DNA of 64,000 nucleotides, from NCBI GenBank assembly GCA_035548175.1, contig DASZTO010000082.1:1-64000 (forward strand). The letters are read 5' to 3'. The stretch comes from CALCHA01 sp035548175. Its GTDB lineage: Bacteria; Planctomycetota; Phycisphaerae; WQYP01. The position numbers and the translations under genes were made by a program. This document shows positions 1 through 9,982 of the stretch, piece by piece. Position 1 is the stretch's first letter; the number at the start of each line of letters is the position of its first letter. The notes under the pieces were generated by a model, which did no database searches, was not told the DNA's origin, and was given only the letters and a program-made list of their open reading frames with translations.

Positions 1-2
1 AG

Positions 3-116
3 CAGATTCGCGCCGCGTATCTCTGCGATGACGGCCGGGCGGAAAAATACTGGAATCTCCCCCGTCCCCACCGCCACGCCGTCGGCGGCGGCCGGCTGAA
101 TTCAGCCGCCGCTTAG
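3..116 (+). CDS. C-terminal fragment of an unidentified protein (5' end outside window)
   Basis: An open frame enters from the left edge and stops at TAG 114-116. The last 37 codons include an aromatic/charged stretch (EKYWNLPRPHRH) that reads like the folded tail of a real protein, followed by a Gly/Ala-rich end. The next gene begins 190 bp downstream on the same strand. Too little is present to name a family, and a chance open frame in GC-rich DNA cannot be excluded. Confidence 0.4.
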   Translation, partial: QIRAAYLCDDGRAEKYWNLPRPHRHAVGGGRLNSAAA

Positions 117-305
117 GGTGCAAGTACGGACATGCACCCGGGGGGCGGTTCAATTGGGGCATTGGTTCAACGGGTTCAATTTGGGTCTGGGCCGTTGAGC
201 ATGAATGTTGCCGTGCTTCAGCGGCAGATGGGGGGAATCCCAAGGAACGACGGTGGGGTGCATGGGGAGCGGGGCGGCGGCGTTACATGTGCATGGAGGT
301 GCGGC

Positions 306-1271
306 ATGAAACGCATGAGCCGGCGGACGATGCTTCGGACTGTGGCTGCCGGGGCGGCGGTGGTGGCGGCTTCGCCATGGGCGCGGTTGCTGCGGGGGGA
401 ACCGGCGAGCGCCGGGGCGGGGAAGCGGATTTTGTTTTTCACGCGGTCGCAGGATTTTCCGCATGCCGCGGTGACGCCGGCGAAGGGCGAGACGCTGGGC
501 TTCGGCGAGAAGCTGCTGAAGGCGTGGGGCGAGAAGGCGGGGTATGCGGTGGAGGTCAGCAAGGATGGGACGATTTTTACGCCGGAGCGGATCGCCGCGA
601 CGGATGTGTTCGTGTTTTACACAACGGGCGATCTGACGCAGCCGGCGGGCACGCGGTTCAAGGGGTCGGACACCACGCCGGCGATGACGGCGGAGGGGAA
701 GGCGGCGTTTCTCGAGGCGATCGCGGAGGGCAAGGGCTTCGTGGGGATTCATTCGGCGACGGATACGTTTCACAGCAAGGCGCATGACCGCGTGGTGCGG
801 TCGGCGGGCGGGGAGGAAGTGGACCCGTACATTGCGATGCTTGGAGGGGAGTTTTTGAGTCACGGGTCGCAGCAGATGGCGGATATTCGCGTGGTGGATG
901 GCGGCGCGCCCATCGCGAACGACCTGAAGAATTTTCAGATGAACGAGGAGTGGTATTCGCTGGTGAACCTGGCGCCGGACCTGCATGTCATCCTGGTGCA
1001 GGAGACGGGGAGCATGAAGAAGAATGCGGCGGGGAAACGGGAGTGGCAATACGAACGGGCGCCCTATCCGGAGACGTGGGCGCGGCAGCATGGGAAGGGA
1101 CGGGTCTTTTACACGTCCATGGGGCATCGGCAGGATGTGTGGGAGAGCGCTATTTTCCAGAAGGTGCTCATGGGCGGCATTGCGTGGGCGGCGGGGAATG
1201 GGCCGGAGGTGAAGGGGAATCTCGCGGAGGCGTGCCCCGGCCTGGAGGAGCGTTCGCCCTCGCCAACCTGA
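306..1271 (+). CDS. ThuA-like domain protein, exported (Tat-type signal)
   Basis: A 321-residue protein. The ATG at 306 was chosen over an upstream in-frame ATG at 132 because GGAGG lies 6 nt before it and the protein then opens with a signal peptide containing RR (SRRTMLRT) and an Ala-rich hydrophobic stretch, typical of Tat export. The mature part matches the ThuA/trehalose-utilisation fold: FFTRSQDFPHAA near the start, a VFYTTGDL strand, GKGFVGIHSATDTF, and a late WARQHGKGRVFYTSMGH motif. In planctomycetes such domains are common in secreted proteins linked to sugar metabolism. The substrate is unknown and no catalytic assignment can be made. It sits 49 bp before glnA. Confidence 0.85.
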   Translation: MKRMSRRTMLRTVAAGAAVVAASPWARLLRGEPASAGAGKRILFFTRSQDFPHAAVTPAKGETLGFGEKLLKAWGEKAGYAVEVSKDGTIFTPERIAATDVFVFYTTGDLTQPAGTRFKGSDTTPAMTAEGKAAFLEAIAEGKGFVGIHSATDTFHSKAHDRVVRSAGGEEVDPYIAMLGGEFLSHGSQQMADIRVVDGGAPIANDLKNFQMNEEWYSLVNLAPDLHVILVQETGSMKKNAAGKREWQYERAPYPETWARQHGKGRVFYTSMGHRQDVWESAIFQKVLMGGIAWAAGNGPEVKGNLAEACPGLEERSPSPT

Positions 1272-1320
1272 GGGGTGGCGGGTAAAGTGACTCGCCCGGT
1301 CGATGAGGCAGGAGTCACGC

Positions 1321-2742
1321 ATGATTCATCGCACGCCGCGGCAGGTGGTGCAGTTTTTAAAGCAGCGCAAGATCGAGTTCATCGATCTGCGATTCATGGA
1401 TTTTCCGGGGCTGCCGCAGCATTGCACCTATCCGGTGGGCGAATTGACGGAGCGGGCGTTTGCGCGCGGGATCGGGTTTGATGGATCGAGCGTGCGCGGC
1501 TGGGAGGGGCTCAACGAAAGCGACATGCTGCTGGTGCCGGTGGCGGAGACGGCGGTCATCGATCCGTTTTTTGAGCGGCCGACGGCGGCGATGGTGTGCG
1601 ACATTCGGGATCCGGTGACGCGGAAGGAATATTCGCGCAGTCCGCGATCGGTGGCGCGCAAGTGCGAGGCGTGGCTGAAAAAGAGCGGCGTGGCGGATGA
1701 GGCGCGGTTCGGGCCGGAGGCGGAGTTTTTCGTTTTTGATGCGGTGAATTTTGAGCAGCGGGTAAACGGGGCGCACTACCAGGTGGATTCGGTGGAGGGG
1801 GTGTGGAATCGCGGGCAGGCGGGGGAGCAGAACAAGGGCAACCAGATTCGCCTGCGCGAGGGCTATTTTCCCGCGCCGCCGGTGGACACCCTGAGCGACT
1901 TGCGCAGCGAAATGGTGGCGATTCTCCAGGGTTTCGGGATCGAGGTCGAGGGGCACCATCACGAGGTGGCGACCGGTGGACAATGCGAGATCGACATGCG
2001 GCACGACGGTCTGCTGCGCATGAGCGACAAGCTGATGTATTACAAATATGTGGCCCGGCAGACGGCGGCGCGGTGGGGCAAGACGGCGACCTTCATGCCC
2101 AAGCCGCTGTTCACCGACAACGGATCGGGGATGCACGTGCATTTTTCACTGTTCAAGAACCGTCGGCCGCTGTTTGCGGGGCACAAATATGCGGGGCTGT
2201 CCGAGGTGGCGTTGTGGGCGATCGGAGGGATTTTGAAGCACGCACGAAGCCTGTGCGCGTTCTGTGCGCCGACGACGAATTCGTACAAGCGGCTTGTGCC
2301 GGGGTATGAGGCGCCGACGCACATGGTGTACGCGTCGCGGAACCGATCGGCGGCGGTGCGGATTCCGCTCTATTCCGATGAGCCCGCGAAGAAGCGGCTG
2401 GAATTTCGGACGCCGGATGCGGCGGCGAATCCATACCTGGCGTTTGCGGCGCTCACGATGGCGGCGCTGGATGGCATTCAGCAGCGGATCGATCCGGGGG
2501 ACCCGATGGACATCGATCCGGAGACCCTGCCGGCGGGAGAGTTGACGAAGATCGGGCATGCGCCGGCGAATTTGGAGGAGGCGCTGGCGGCGCTGGCGGA
2601 GGACCATGGGTATCTGCTGGCGGGCAACGTGTTCACGAAGGATGTGGTGGAGGGGTGGATGCGCTACAAGCGGACGACGGAGATCGAACCGCTGCGGATT
2701 CGGCCGCATCCGTATGAGTTCTGCATGTATTACGACGTGTGA
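1321..2742 (+). CDS. glnA: Glutamine synthetase, type I
   Basis: 473 residues, the usual length for GSI. It makes glutamine from glutamate, ammonia and ATP in the cytoplasm. Signature motifs appear in order: FDGSSVRGW near residue 53, GPEAEFFVFD, EGHHHEVATGGQCEID, NGSGMHVHFSL, NSYKRLVPGYEAP, and FRTPDAAANPYLAFAAL. The ATG at 1321 is preferred to 1303 because GGAG at 1311-1314 precedes it by 6 nt and aligns with family N-termini. The region where adenylylated GSI-beta enzymes carry the NLYDLP tyrosine here reads IDPETLP, so the adenylylation tyrosine seems to be absent. The stop is followed after 32 bp by a HigB-like gene. Confidence 0.96.
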   Translation: MIHRTPRQVVQFLKQRKIEFIDLRFMDFPGLPQHCTYPVGELTERAFARGIGFDGSSVRGWEGLNESDMLLVPVAETAVIDPFFERPTAAMVCDIRDPVTRKEYSRSPRSVARKCEAWLKKSGVADEARFGPEAEFFVFDAVNFEQRVNGAHYQVDSVEGVWNRGQAGEQNKGNQIRLREGYFPAPPVDTLSDLRSEMVAILQGFGIEVEGHHHEVATGGQCEIDMRHDGLLRMSDKLMYYKYVARQTAARWGKTATFMPKPLFTDNGSGMHVHFSLFKNRRPLFAGHKYAGLSEVALWAIGGILKHARSLCAFCAPTTNSYKRLVPGYEAPTHMVYASRNRSAAVRIPLYSDEPAKKRLEFRTPDAAANPYLAFAALTMAALDGIQQRIDPGDPMDIDPETLPAGELTKIGHAPANLEEALAALAEDHGYLLAGNVFTKDVVEGWMRYKRTTEIEPLRIRPHPYEFCMYYDV

Positions 2743-2774
2743 GACGGACCGATTGCGGAGAATGGAGCAGATGC

Positions 2775-3134
2775 GTGTGGGAGGTTGAGTACACGGAGGA
2801 ATTTGAAGCCTGGTGGGAGACGCTTTCGTCCAGGGAGCAGGAAGCGATCTCGCGGGGCGTGGGCCAACTGGAATCACACGGTCCTGAGCTGGGCAGGCCG
2901 CTGGTGGACACGGTTCGGCAATCCCGCCATGCCCACATGAAGGAATTACGGACACAGGCCGGTGGTCATCCGCTACGAACGTTTTTCGCGTTCGACCCCA
3001 GGAGGATGGCGATCCTGCTGATCGGAGGCGACAAGACGGGCGACAAACATTTTTACCAACGCATGATTCCCGAGGCGGACAGATTGTATGATGACCATTT
3101 GAAGCAGTTGGATAACGAGGGGCTTTTGCCATGA
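2775..3134 (+). CDS. HigB-like / phage Gp49-like toxin
   Basis: 119 residues from a GTG at 2775, with GGAG at 2764-2767 upstream; the start WEVEYTEEFEAWWETL matches the family N-terminus. Conserved features include the LxxxGPxLGRP segment, the HMKELR strand and the RTFFAFDPRRMAILLIGGDKTGD core of RelE/HigB-type ribosome-dependent mRNA interferases. It overlaps the following antitoxin-like gene by 4 bp (ATGA), the standard arrangement for a toxin-first HigBA module. Toxicity is inferred from family only. Confidence 0.85.
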   Translation: MWEVEYTEEFEAWWETLSSREQEAISRGVGQLESHGPELGRPLVDTVRQSRHAHMKELRTQAGGHPLRTFFAFDPRRMAILLIGGDKTGDKHFYQRMIPEADRLYDDHLKQLDNEGLLP

Positions 3135-3514
3135 CAACCAAGCCATTCGCCTTGTTGAGGGCAAAGATGACCGACGCGGCATCCAGCGCCACGGCTGCGG
3201 CGGGCAGAAAGCAGTTAGCCGAGATGCTTCTTGGGGAAATCCGCAAAGCCACCAATCTGCCGGCCGCCAGTCTCGGCGCGGCGCTGGGCATTGACGATCT
3301 GACACCTCGGCAAAATCAGCCGGACATGCGGCTGAGCGTGCTCCGCGAAATCGTTGAGGCTCTTGGCGGGTCCATGGAACTTGTGCTGCACTTTCCGCAT
3401 GGCGATATCCAAGCGACCCCGGCAGCGCGGGCGCATCCGACGCGCAATGGATCAAAGGTTCGCCCCCCCCCCGCCAGAGGTTCCCACAAGAAAACTGCGA
3501 GACAGCATTCATGA
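3131..3514 (+). CDS. HigA-like XRE-family antitoxin, divergent
   Basis: 127 residues. The core (LRAKM near residue 9, a helix-turn-helix-like stretch near residues 35-60, then RLSVLREIVEALGGSMELVLHFPHGDI) follows the HigA/XRE antitoxin pattern, but the recognition helix is poorly conserved. About 30 residues extend past the usual end, rich in Pro/Arg/Lys, and are encoded across a run of ten C at 3463-3472. Its ATG overlaps the toxin stop, and its stop overlaps the aminotransferase ATG at 3511, so all three genes may be translationally coupled. A change in the C-run would alter the tail and its stop. Confidence 0.75.
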   Translation: MTTKPFALLRAKMTDAASSATAAAGRKQLAEMLLGEIRKATNLPAASLGAALGIDDLTPRQNQPDMRLSVLREIVEALGGSMELVLHFPHGDIQATPAARAHPTRNGSKVRPPPARGSHKKTARQHS

Positions 3515-4689
3515 ATAATTCGTTCATTGCCAAACGGGCCATCGAGATTGATGCGTCGGGCATTCGCAAGGTTTTTGACCTGGCGGCCAAGTTGAAGGAT
3601 CCGATCAATTTGTCGATCGGCCAGCCGGATTTTGATGTGCCCGAGCCTTTGAAAGAGCGGGCGATCGAAGCGATTCGCGCGGGGAAGAATCGCTACACGC
3701 CGACGCAGGGCGTTGGGGAACTGCTCGAGCGCGTGAAGGGGACGGTGGCGCGCGAGACGGGGTGGGAGAATCCCGCGGCGCTGATTTTGTCGGGAACGTC
3801 GGCGGGGCTGATGCTGGCGATGTTCGCGACGCTGAATCCAGGGGACGAGGTGCTGTTTCTCGATCCCTACTTTGTGATGTACAAGCACCTGCCGAGGATG
3901 TGCGGGGCGGTGCCGGTGGCGGTGGATTCGTATCCGGACTTTCGGTTTCATGCGGAGCGGGTGGAGGCGGCGATCACGCCCCGGACGAAGATGCTGATCA
4001 TCTGCTCGCCGAACAATCCGACGGGAATCGCGCTTTCGGAGGCCGAACTGGCCGCGGCGGCGGCGATCGCCCGGAAGCACCACCTGCTGGTGATCAGCGA
4101 TGAAATTTACGATGCGTTTTGTTACCAGAAGCATCACTCGATTGCCAGGCTGCTGCCGGAGCAGTGCATCCTGCTCAAGGGATACTCGAAGACCTACGGC
4201 ATGACCGGGTGGCGGCTGGGGTATGCGGCGGCTGGGGGGGGCAGCGGCGAAGCCAAGTCGGTGATCGAGCAGATGACCAAGCTGCAGCAGTACACGTTTG
4301 TCTGCGCCCCCTCCATGGTGCAGTACGCGGCGCTGGACACCGTGGCGGGGGACACGGAGGGGCACGGGGGGGTGGACATGACGGCCTACATCGAGGCGTA
4401 CCGGAACAAGCGCGATCGCGTGGTGGCGGGGTTGGGGGAGGTTTTTGATATAAGTCCACCGGGAGGGGCATTTTATGTCTTTCCAAAGATTCCATCCGCC
4501 ACCGGGAAGCCGGCGATCACGGCGACGGAGTTCGTGGCGCGTGCGATTGAGAGAAATGTCCTAATTATCCCAGGGAACGTGTTTTCCGCGCGGGACACGC
4601 ACTTCCGGCTCAGCTATGCGACCTCGGATGCAAAATTGGATGAAGGAATTCGGATTTTGCGGGAACTGGGAGCGGGGCTCATCCGTTAA
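3511..4689 (+). CDS. Class I/II pyridoxal-phosphate aminotransferase
   Basis: 392 residues, the normal size for AspB/AlaT-type enzymes. Motifs: LSIGQPDFDVPEP near the start, RYTPTQGVGELLE, SPNNPTGIAL (the conserved Asn-Pro cofactor region), SDEIYDAF, and GYSKTYGMTGWRLGYA with the Schiff-base lysine in SKTYG; FRLSYA near the end holds the carboxylate-binding arginine. It likely transfers amino groups between an amino acid and 2-oxoglutarate; donor specificity cannot be read from the sequence. Its ATG overlaps the stop of the HigA-like gene by 4 bp. A G8 tract and other G-runs lie in the coding sequence. Confidence 0.93.
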   Translation: MNNSFIAKRAIEIDASGIRKVFDLAAKLKDPINLSIGQPDFDVPEPLKERAIEAIRAGKNRYTPTQGVGELLERVKGTVARETGWENPAALILSGTSAGLMLAMFATLNPGDEVLFLDPYFVMYKHLPRMCGAVPVAVDSYPDFRFHAERVEAAITPRTKMLIICSPNNPTGIALSEAELAAAAAIARKHHLLVISDEIYDAFCYQKHHSIARLLPEQCILLKGYSKTYGMTGWRLGYAAAGGGSGEAKSVIEQMTKLQQYTFVCAPSMVQYAALDTVAGDTEGHGGVDMTAYIEAYRNKRDRVVAGLGEVFDISPPGGAFYVFPKIPSATGKPAITATEFVARAIERNVLIIPGNVFSARDTHFRLSYATSDAKLDEGIRILRELGAGLIR

Positions 4690-4916
4690 CAGGGGGGTCT
4701 CCCACCACACCGGTTCGTGGCCGAGGAAACGCAAGGCGTTTATCGGACCCGAGGCCGGGGATGTGTGGCTCCGCGTCCTGCCTGGTTCCGGTCTTCCCGG
4801 TGCGTTAACAGCCAGCAAGGGGTGTGGGGGCGGGGGTGGTCGAGGCGCGCACCGAGCGTGCTTGGCTTACGTTCAGGATGAACGCCCGGCGAGGTTGCGC
4901 AAAGGAAACGCCCGTC

Positions 4917-5057
4917 ATGTCGAAATTGGACAAAGCCTTGTGTCGCCGCGTGGCTGCGGTGTCGCGGGGTCAGAAGTTGCCCCCGCACAGAAAGATGCAG
5001 ATTCGCCAACTGGTGCGCACGGCGGTGCGGCAGGGGCAGGAGGCGCCGCGCGCGTAA
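4917..5057 (+). CDS. Small basic hypothetical protein
   Basis: A 46-residue candidate starting at ATG 4917 with an AAGGA 10 nt upstream. It is rich in Arg/Lys/Gln (HRKMQIRQLVRTAVRQ) and could form one amphipathic helix. No family is recognised. It is the only plausible gene in the 410-bp stretch between the aminotransferase and the convergent deacetylase-family gene; 4690-4916 shows nothing else I can support. Confidence 0.35.
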   Translation: MSKLDKALCRRVAAVSRGQKLPPHRKMQIRQLVRTAVRQGQEAPRA

Positions 5058-5099
5058 CGCCCCGACGCCCGGAGAAGGAGCCGGCGGGTGCGGGAAGGG

Positions 5100-6158
<1,059 letters not shown>

Positions 6159-6191
6159 CGACACTCCGTTTGGACGCTGGGGGCCGGGAGT

Positions 6192-7358
6192 TTATGCGGG
6201 TTCGCGCAGCAATCGGGCGGCATCGGCGCCGGAAAGAAAATGGATCCACTCGGCGGCTTCGGGGTCGTCGAGCGCCAGGACGGTGGCCCGCGAGGCGGCG
6301 GACCCGGCGAGCAGGTCCTTGTAGGGATCGGCGCGGCGGAGGTTGACGATCACCCACTCGGCGCGGCTGGCGAGGCGATTGGGAAAAGGCAGCGGCAGAT
6401 CGGGCCGGATGCGCCCCACGTCCAACACGGCCAGGCGACGCAGCAGCGCGGCCCGGGCGCCGCGGCCCATCAGAGGAGCGGGCGCCTGGGTGTCCAGGCC
6501 GGCGATGCTCAACCCGACGGCGAAATTCTCGAGGAAGCCGTCGCAGGCGATGGTGGCGGCCAGTTCGATGGCCCGTTCGACTTGTTCGCGACCGGTCTGC
6601 CCCGGGCCGATCTCCCGCCAGGTGCGGGCGTTGAGCACGACGATGAGTTGGGGCGGCGCGTTGGCGGTAAGTTCGCGGACCATCAGTTCGCCGGTGCGGG
6701 CGGTGGAGCGCCAGTGGATGGCGCGGAAGTTGTCGCCGGGGCGATACTCGCGCAGGCCGTAGAATTCGTCGTGGCCGCCGCGCCGATTGGAGGTCATGGT
6801 GCCGGCCTCGACGGCTTCGCGATAGGCGACGGCGACCTTGCGGTTGAGGGTGCCGACCCGGGGATACACGACGATTTGACCCGGCGCGGAGAGGTGGCGG
6901 TAGCGCACCTGGAGTCCCAGCGGAAAGGAGCTGGACAGCTCAACGCCGGAGAGCGTGAGCAGGCCTCGGCGCGGAGCGAGCAGCCGGGCGAAGGCCTGGG
7001 TGGCGGTGCGAGCGGGGATGTGCACGAAGAAGGCGGTGGGCGAAAGGGGGCGATCAAGGCTGGACTCGGTGATGTGGAGGGCGAAGGTGGGCCACAGGCG
7101 TTTGCGGTTGGCGATGCGGTATTCGATTTCCGCGGGTTCTCCGGCGATGACGTGATCGGGCAGGGAGCGTGTGACAGCAAGCCCGCGAAGCCCCAGCCAG
7201 GTGAGCGCCAGGGACGCCGCGATCATGCCGGCCAGGACGCCAAGGATGATGAAGAGGATGTTGCTGGAGGAATTGACGGCCGAGAGCAGCACCACCAGGG
7301 TGATGGCGAGGAAGGCGCCGCCCGCGGCGGTTACTTGATTGCGGCCGAATCGCACCAT
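6192..7358 (-). CDS. DUF58 domain membrane protein
   Basis: 388 residues. Two hydrophobic segments lie at the N-terminus (about residues 12-28 and 34-52), followed by a periplasmic-type beta region and the DUF58 signature RREYRPGDNFRAIHWRSTART-like core (here GLREYRPGDNFRAIHWRST) near residue 210. The C-terminal part resembles a von Willebrand-type fold. DUF58 proteins accompany MoxR ATPases, as here (27-bp gap), and are thought to act with them in assembly of envelope or metal-dependent complexes. The usual transglutaminase and VWA (Bat) partners are not in the window. Confidence 0.9.
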   Translation of the reverse strand: MVRFGRNQVTAAGGAFLAITLVVLLSAVNSSSNILFIILGVLAGMIAASLALTWLGLRGLAVTRSLPDHVIAGEPAEIEYRIANRKRLWPTFALHITESSLDRPLSPTAFFVHIPARTATQAFARLLAPRRGLLTLSGVELSSSFPLGLQVRYRHLSAPGQIVVYPRVGTLNRKVAVAYREAVEAGTMTSNRRGGHDEFYGLREYRPGDNFRAIHWRSTARTGELMVRELTANAPPQLIVVLNARTWREIGPGQTGREQVERAIELAATIACDGFLENFAVGLSIAGLDTQAPAPLMGRGARAALLRRLAVLDVGRIRPDLPLPFPNRLASRAEWVIVNLRRADPYKDLLAGSAASRATVLALDDPEAAEWIHFLSGADAARLLREPA

Positions 7359-7385
7359 GGCGGATTACCTGTTGAGCGTGAGGAA

Positions 7386-8312
7386 TCAGACCGGACCGGC
7401 GACGCGCTGGAGAACCTGTTCGAGCGCGCGGGTGGCGGTGGCCAGATCGCCGTTGGCCATGGGGTTCTTGGTGATCACGCGGTGCGCGCACACGGGGGCG
7501 ACCATGGCCTTGATGTCGTCAGGCGTCACGTAATCCCGGCCTTCGACCAGGGCGAGGGCCTGGGAAGCCTGCATGAGGGCCAGCGATCCACGAGGGGAAA
7601 TACCCACGTGCAGCAGTTCATCCTTCCGCGTCGCTTCGACCAGGTCCATCAGGTAATCCAGCAGCGAGGGATCGATTTTCACCTGCGCCGCCTGCCCCTG
7701 AAGCGCTGTGACCTCATCGATGGACAGCACCGCGTCGAGATGATCCAGCTTGAACCGCCCGGGCTGCTGCTTGAGGATTTCCTTCTCGCGGTCGCGCTCC
7801 GGATAGCCCAGCGACACGCGCAGGAGGAAGCGATCGAGCTGGTTCTCCGGCAGCAGATAGGTGCCTTCGAATTCGAAGGGGTTCTGGGTGGCGATGACCA
7901 TGAAGGGCGCGGGAAGGGACATGGTGTTGCCGTCGATGGTGACGGAATAATCGTTCATGGCTTCGAGGAGGGAGGATTGAGTTCGCGGGGTGGTGCGGTT
8001 GATTTCGTCGGCGAGGATGATGTTGGCGAAGATGGGTCCGGGCTTGAAGTCGAAGGATTTGGATTCCTGGTTGTAGACCGAGACGCCGAGGATGTCGGAG
8101 GGGAGCATGTCGGGGGTGAGCTGGATGCGGTTGAAATTGCAGTTGATGGAGCGTGCCAGGGCGCGGGCGAGCACGGTTTTACCGACGCCGGGGACATCCT
8201 CGATGAGGACGTGGCCGCGCGCGATGAGCCCCACGAGCACCTGCGTCACCGCCGATCTTTTGCCGAAGAATACCGATTCCATGTTGGCGCGGAGACGAGC
8301 GAGTGGCTGCAT
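7386..8312 (-). CDS. MoxR-family AAA+ ATPase
   Basis: 308 residues. Walker A is DVPGVGKTVLA near residue 40 and Walker B is ILADEINR near residue 105, followed by sensor 1 (MVIATQNP), the conserved EGTYLLPENQLDRF and the C-terminal lid with GISPRGSLAL. MoxR ATPases are cytoplasmic chaperone-like machines that remodel partners such as DUF58/VWA proteins; the DUF58 gene follows directly on the same strand. The start at 8312 lacks a strong Shine-Dalgarno signal but fits family N-termini. Confidence 0.95.
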   Translation of the reverse strand: MQPLARLRANMESVFFGKRSAVTQVLVGLIARGHVLIEDVPGVGKTVLARALARSINCNFNRIQLTPDMLPSDILGVSVYNQESKSFDFKPGPIFANIILADEINRTTPRTQSSLLEAMNDYSVTIDGNTMSLPAPFMVIATQNPFEFEGTYLLPENQLDRFLLRVSLGYPERDREKEILKQQPGRFKLDHLDAVLSIDEVTALQGQAAQVKIDPSLLDYLMDLVEATRKDELLHVGISPRGSLALMQASQALALVEGRDYVTPDDIKAMVAPVCAHRVITKNPMANGDLATATRALEQVLQRVAGPV

Positions 8313-8436
8313 GCAGAAGCGCTCCCGGGATAGGCGGAAAGAGAGGCAGGAAAGTATAGACCGCCCTGGTGGCCTCGGATAGGGCGGCGGGGGCGAAAGC
8401 GGCCCCTTTGGGCGTGCCCATTTGGGCGGCCGCGAT

Positions 8437-9855
8437 TCATTTGTTGGCGTATTGGACGGCGCGCACGCCGCCGTAGACGGTCAGTTCGAACCACAGGAGG
8501 CCGCCGATGTGGGCGACGGCGAGCGATCCGGCGAGCAGGCCCTGCTGCACGCGGAAGGAGGTGAAATGATGTTCGACATAGGGCGTGAAGGCATCGGCGC
8601 CCAGGAACTGGAGGCCGCCGAGGACGACCCATGCCAGCATGAGGGGCGCCGCGAAAGCGGTGACCTTCGCGGAAGTGCCCAGCGCCACCGGGTGGCCGCG
8701 CATGCGGGAGAAGGCGGCGACTCCGCAGGTTTCGATGCCGACCATCATCAGGGCCATCAGTGCCCAGATCATGCCCATCGCGGCGGCGCCCCAGATGGTG
8801 CGCCAGGAGAACACCAGCGAATCGACCAGGTAAAAGCCGGGCACGATCCACGCGGCGAGAAACCCGACCGCCAGCAGGGATCCTATCAGCCAGCGGCGGG
8901 CGGAGCGCTGCCCGGCGAGCGCCGGCGTCTGGTAATAGAGCCGGCGCGGGGAACGAATCAGCATGCTCAGTTGATCGCGGATGGCCGGCAGAATGCCGAG
9001 AATTTTGCGGCGTTCCCAGGGCGTACCCGCACGGGTGCCTTCGCCGAGCGAATCGCTGACATGTCGTCCGCACTCGGGGCAGCGGCCGGCGAGCGGGGCC
9101 ATGGTGAGGTTGTAGCCGCAGAAATCGCAGAGGGGATCGCGCCGCTGGGGCAGGTCCTGCGGGCGGCGGTAGTCGACGCCGGCTGCGCGCACCAGGGCGG
9201 CGAGGTGCCAGAGCGAGAGGCCGCAAAAGGCCGCGAGGATGGGCGAGAGGACGGCGGTTTCATCCTGGGGAAAGCGGTGGAGGTAAAACCAGATGCACAT
9301 GGCGGTGTAGAGCGCGCCCCAGAAGTGGATGGCGCCGGTGCCCAGCAGCACGGCGCGGGCGACATGGCGAACGCAGGGGCGGTTAGCGCCCGGCCGGGCG
9401 ACCATCGGCAGGAGCATGAAGAACAGCACCAGGAGCGCCACCGCCAGCAATAGCACCGCCGCCAGCACGCCGGAAATGCGATCGGGGAGAATCTGCGCCG
9501 CCCAGTAAAGATGCAGGTCGTGCAGCACTTCGCCGGCCTTGAGGGTTAGCTCGTCGCGCAGGGGCGGCGGGCTGGCAGCGTCGGGCGGGACGAACCATGC
9601 ATAGGTCGCGGACAACATCGCCCACAGCCAGATCGCCCCCGACAGGAGGTGCACACAGGCGATGATGATCGCACGGGGGATGTTGAGGCCGAGCCAGCGC
9701 CTTCCGGCCCATCGCGGAGCGATGAAGACGAGCACGGAGGTGAGCAAGCCCATGGGGAGGCCGGTGACGTTTCTGGCGTGTGCGGCCGCCGCGCCGGCTG
9801 GTTCCGCGTTCGGCGTGATTGCCGCCGATCCGGGTTGCGCCATCGCCACGTGCAT
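8437..9855 (-). CDS. Multi-pass membrane protein with C-x2-CGYNL zinc ribbon
   Basis: 472 residues from ATG 9855 (GGAGG 6 nt upstream; a longer in-frame start at 9948 lacks one). About four hydrophobic helices come first, then a soluble zinc ribbon CDFCGYNL...RCPECGRH near residue 245, then about four more helices. This architecture, Cx2CGY(N/D)L with a later CPEC, is frequent in planctomycete membrane proteins of unknown function. Related ribbons occur here in the proteins at 49993-50475 and 60635-60958. No enzymatic motif is visible. Confidence 0.8.
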   Translation of the reverse strand: MHVAMAQPGSAAITPNAEPAGAAAAHARNVTGLPMGLLTSVLVFIAPRWAGRRWLGLNIPRAIIIACVHLLSGAIWLWAMLSATYAWFVPPDAASPPPLRDELTLKAGEVLHDLHLYWAAQILPDRISGVLAAVLLLAVALLVLFFMLLPMVARPGANRPCVRHVARAVLLGTGAIHFWGALYTAMCIWFYLHRFPQDETAVLSPILAAFCGLSLWHLAALVRAAGVDYRRPQDLPQRRDPLCDFCGYNLTMAPLAGRCPECGRHVSDSLGEGTRAGTPWERRKILGILPAIRDQLSMLIRSPRRLYYQTPALAGQRSARRWLIGSLLAVGFLAAWIVPGFYLVDSLVFSWRTIWGAAAMGMIWALMALMMVGIETCGVAAFSRMRGHPVALGTSAKVTAFAAPLMLAWVVLGGLQFLGADAFTPYVEHHFTSFRVQQGLLAGSLAVAHIGGLLWFELTVYGGVRAVQYANK

Positions 9856-9982
9856 AGTCGGCCTCCGCAAGCTCCCGCTCATTTTAGGCCGGTGTCCGCC
9901 GCCGATCCCGGGCCCCCATGCACCGAGTCGCCGGAGCCACGGGGCCACGCGTGTTCCTGGGCGGGCGTCGCGTCGTTTTTCC

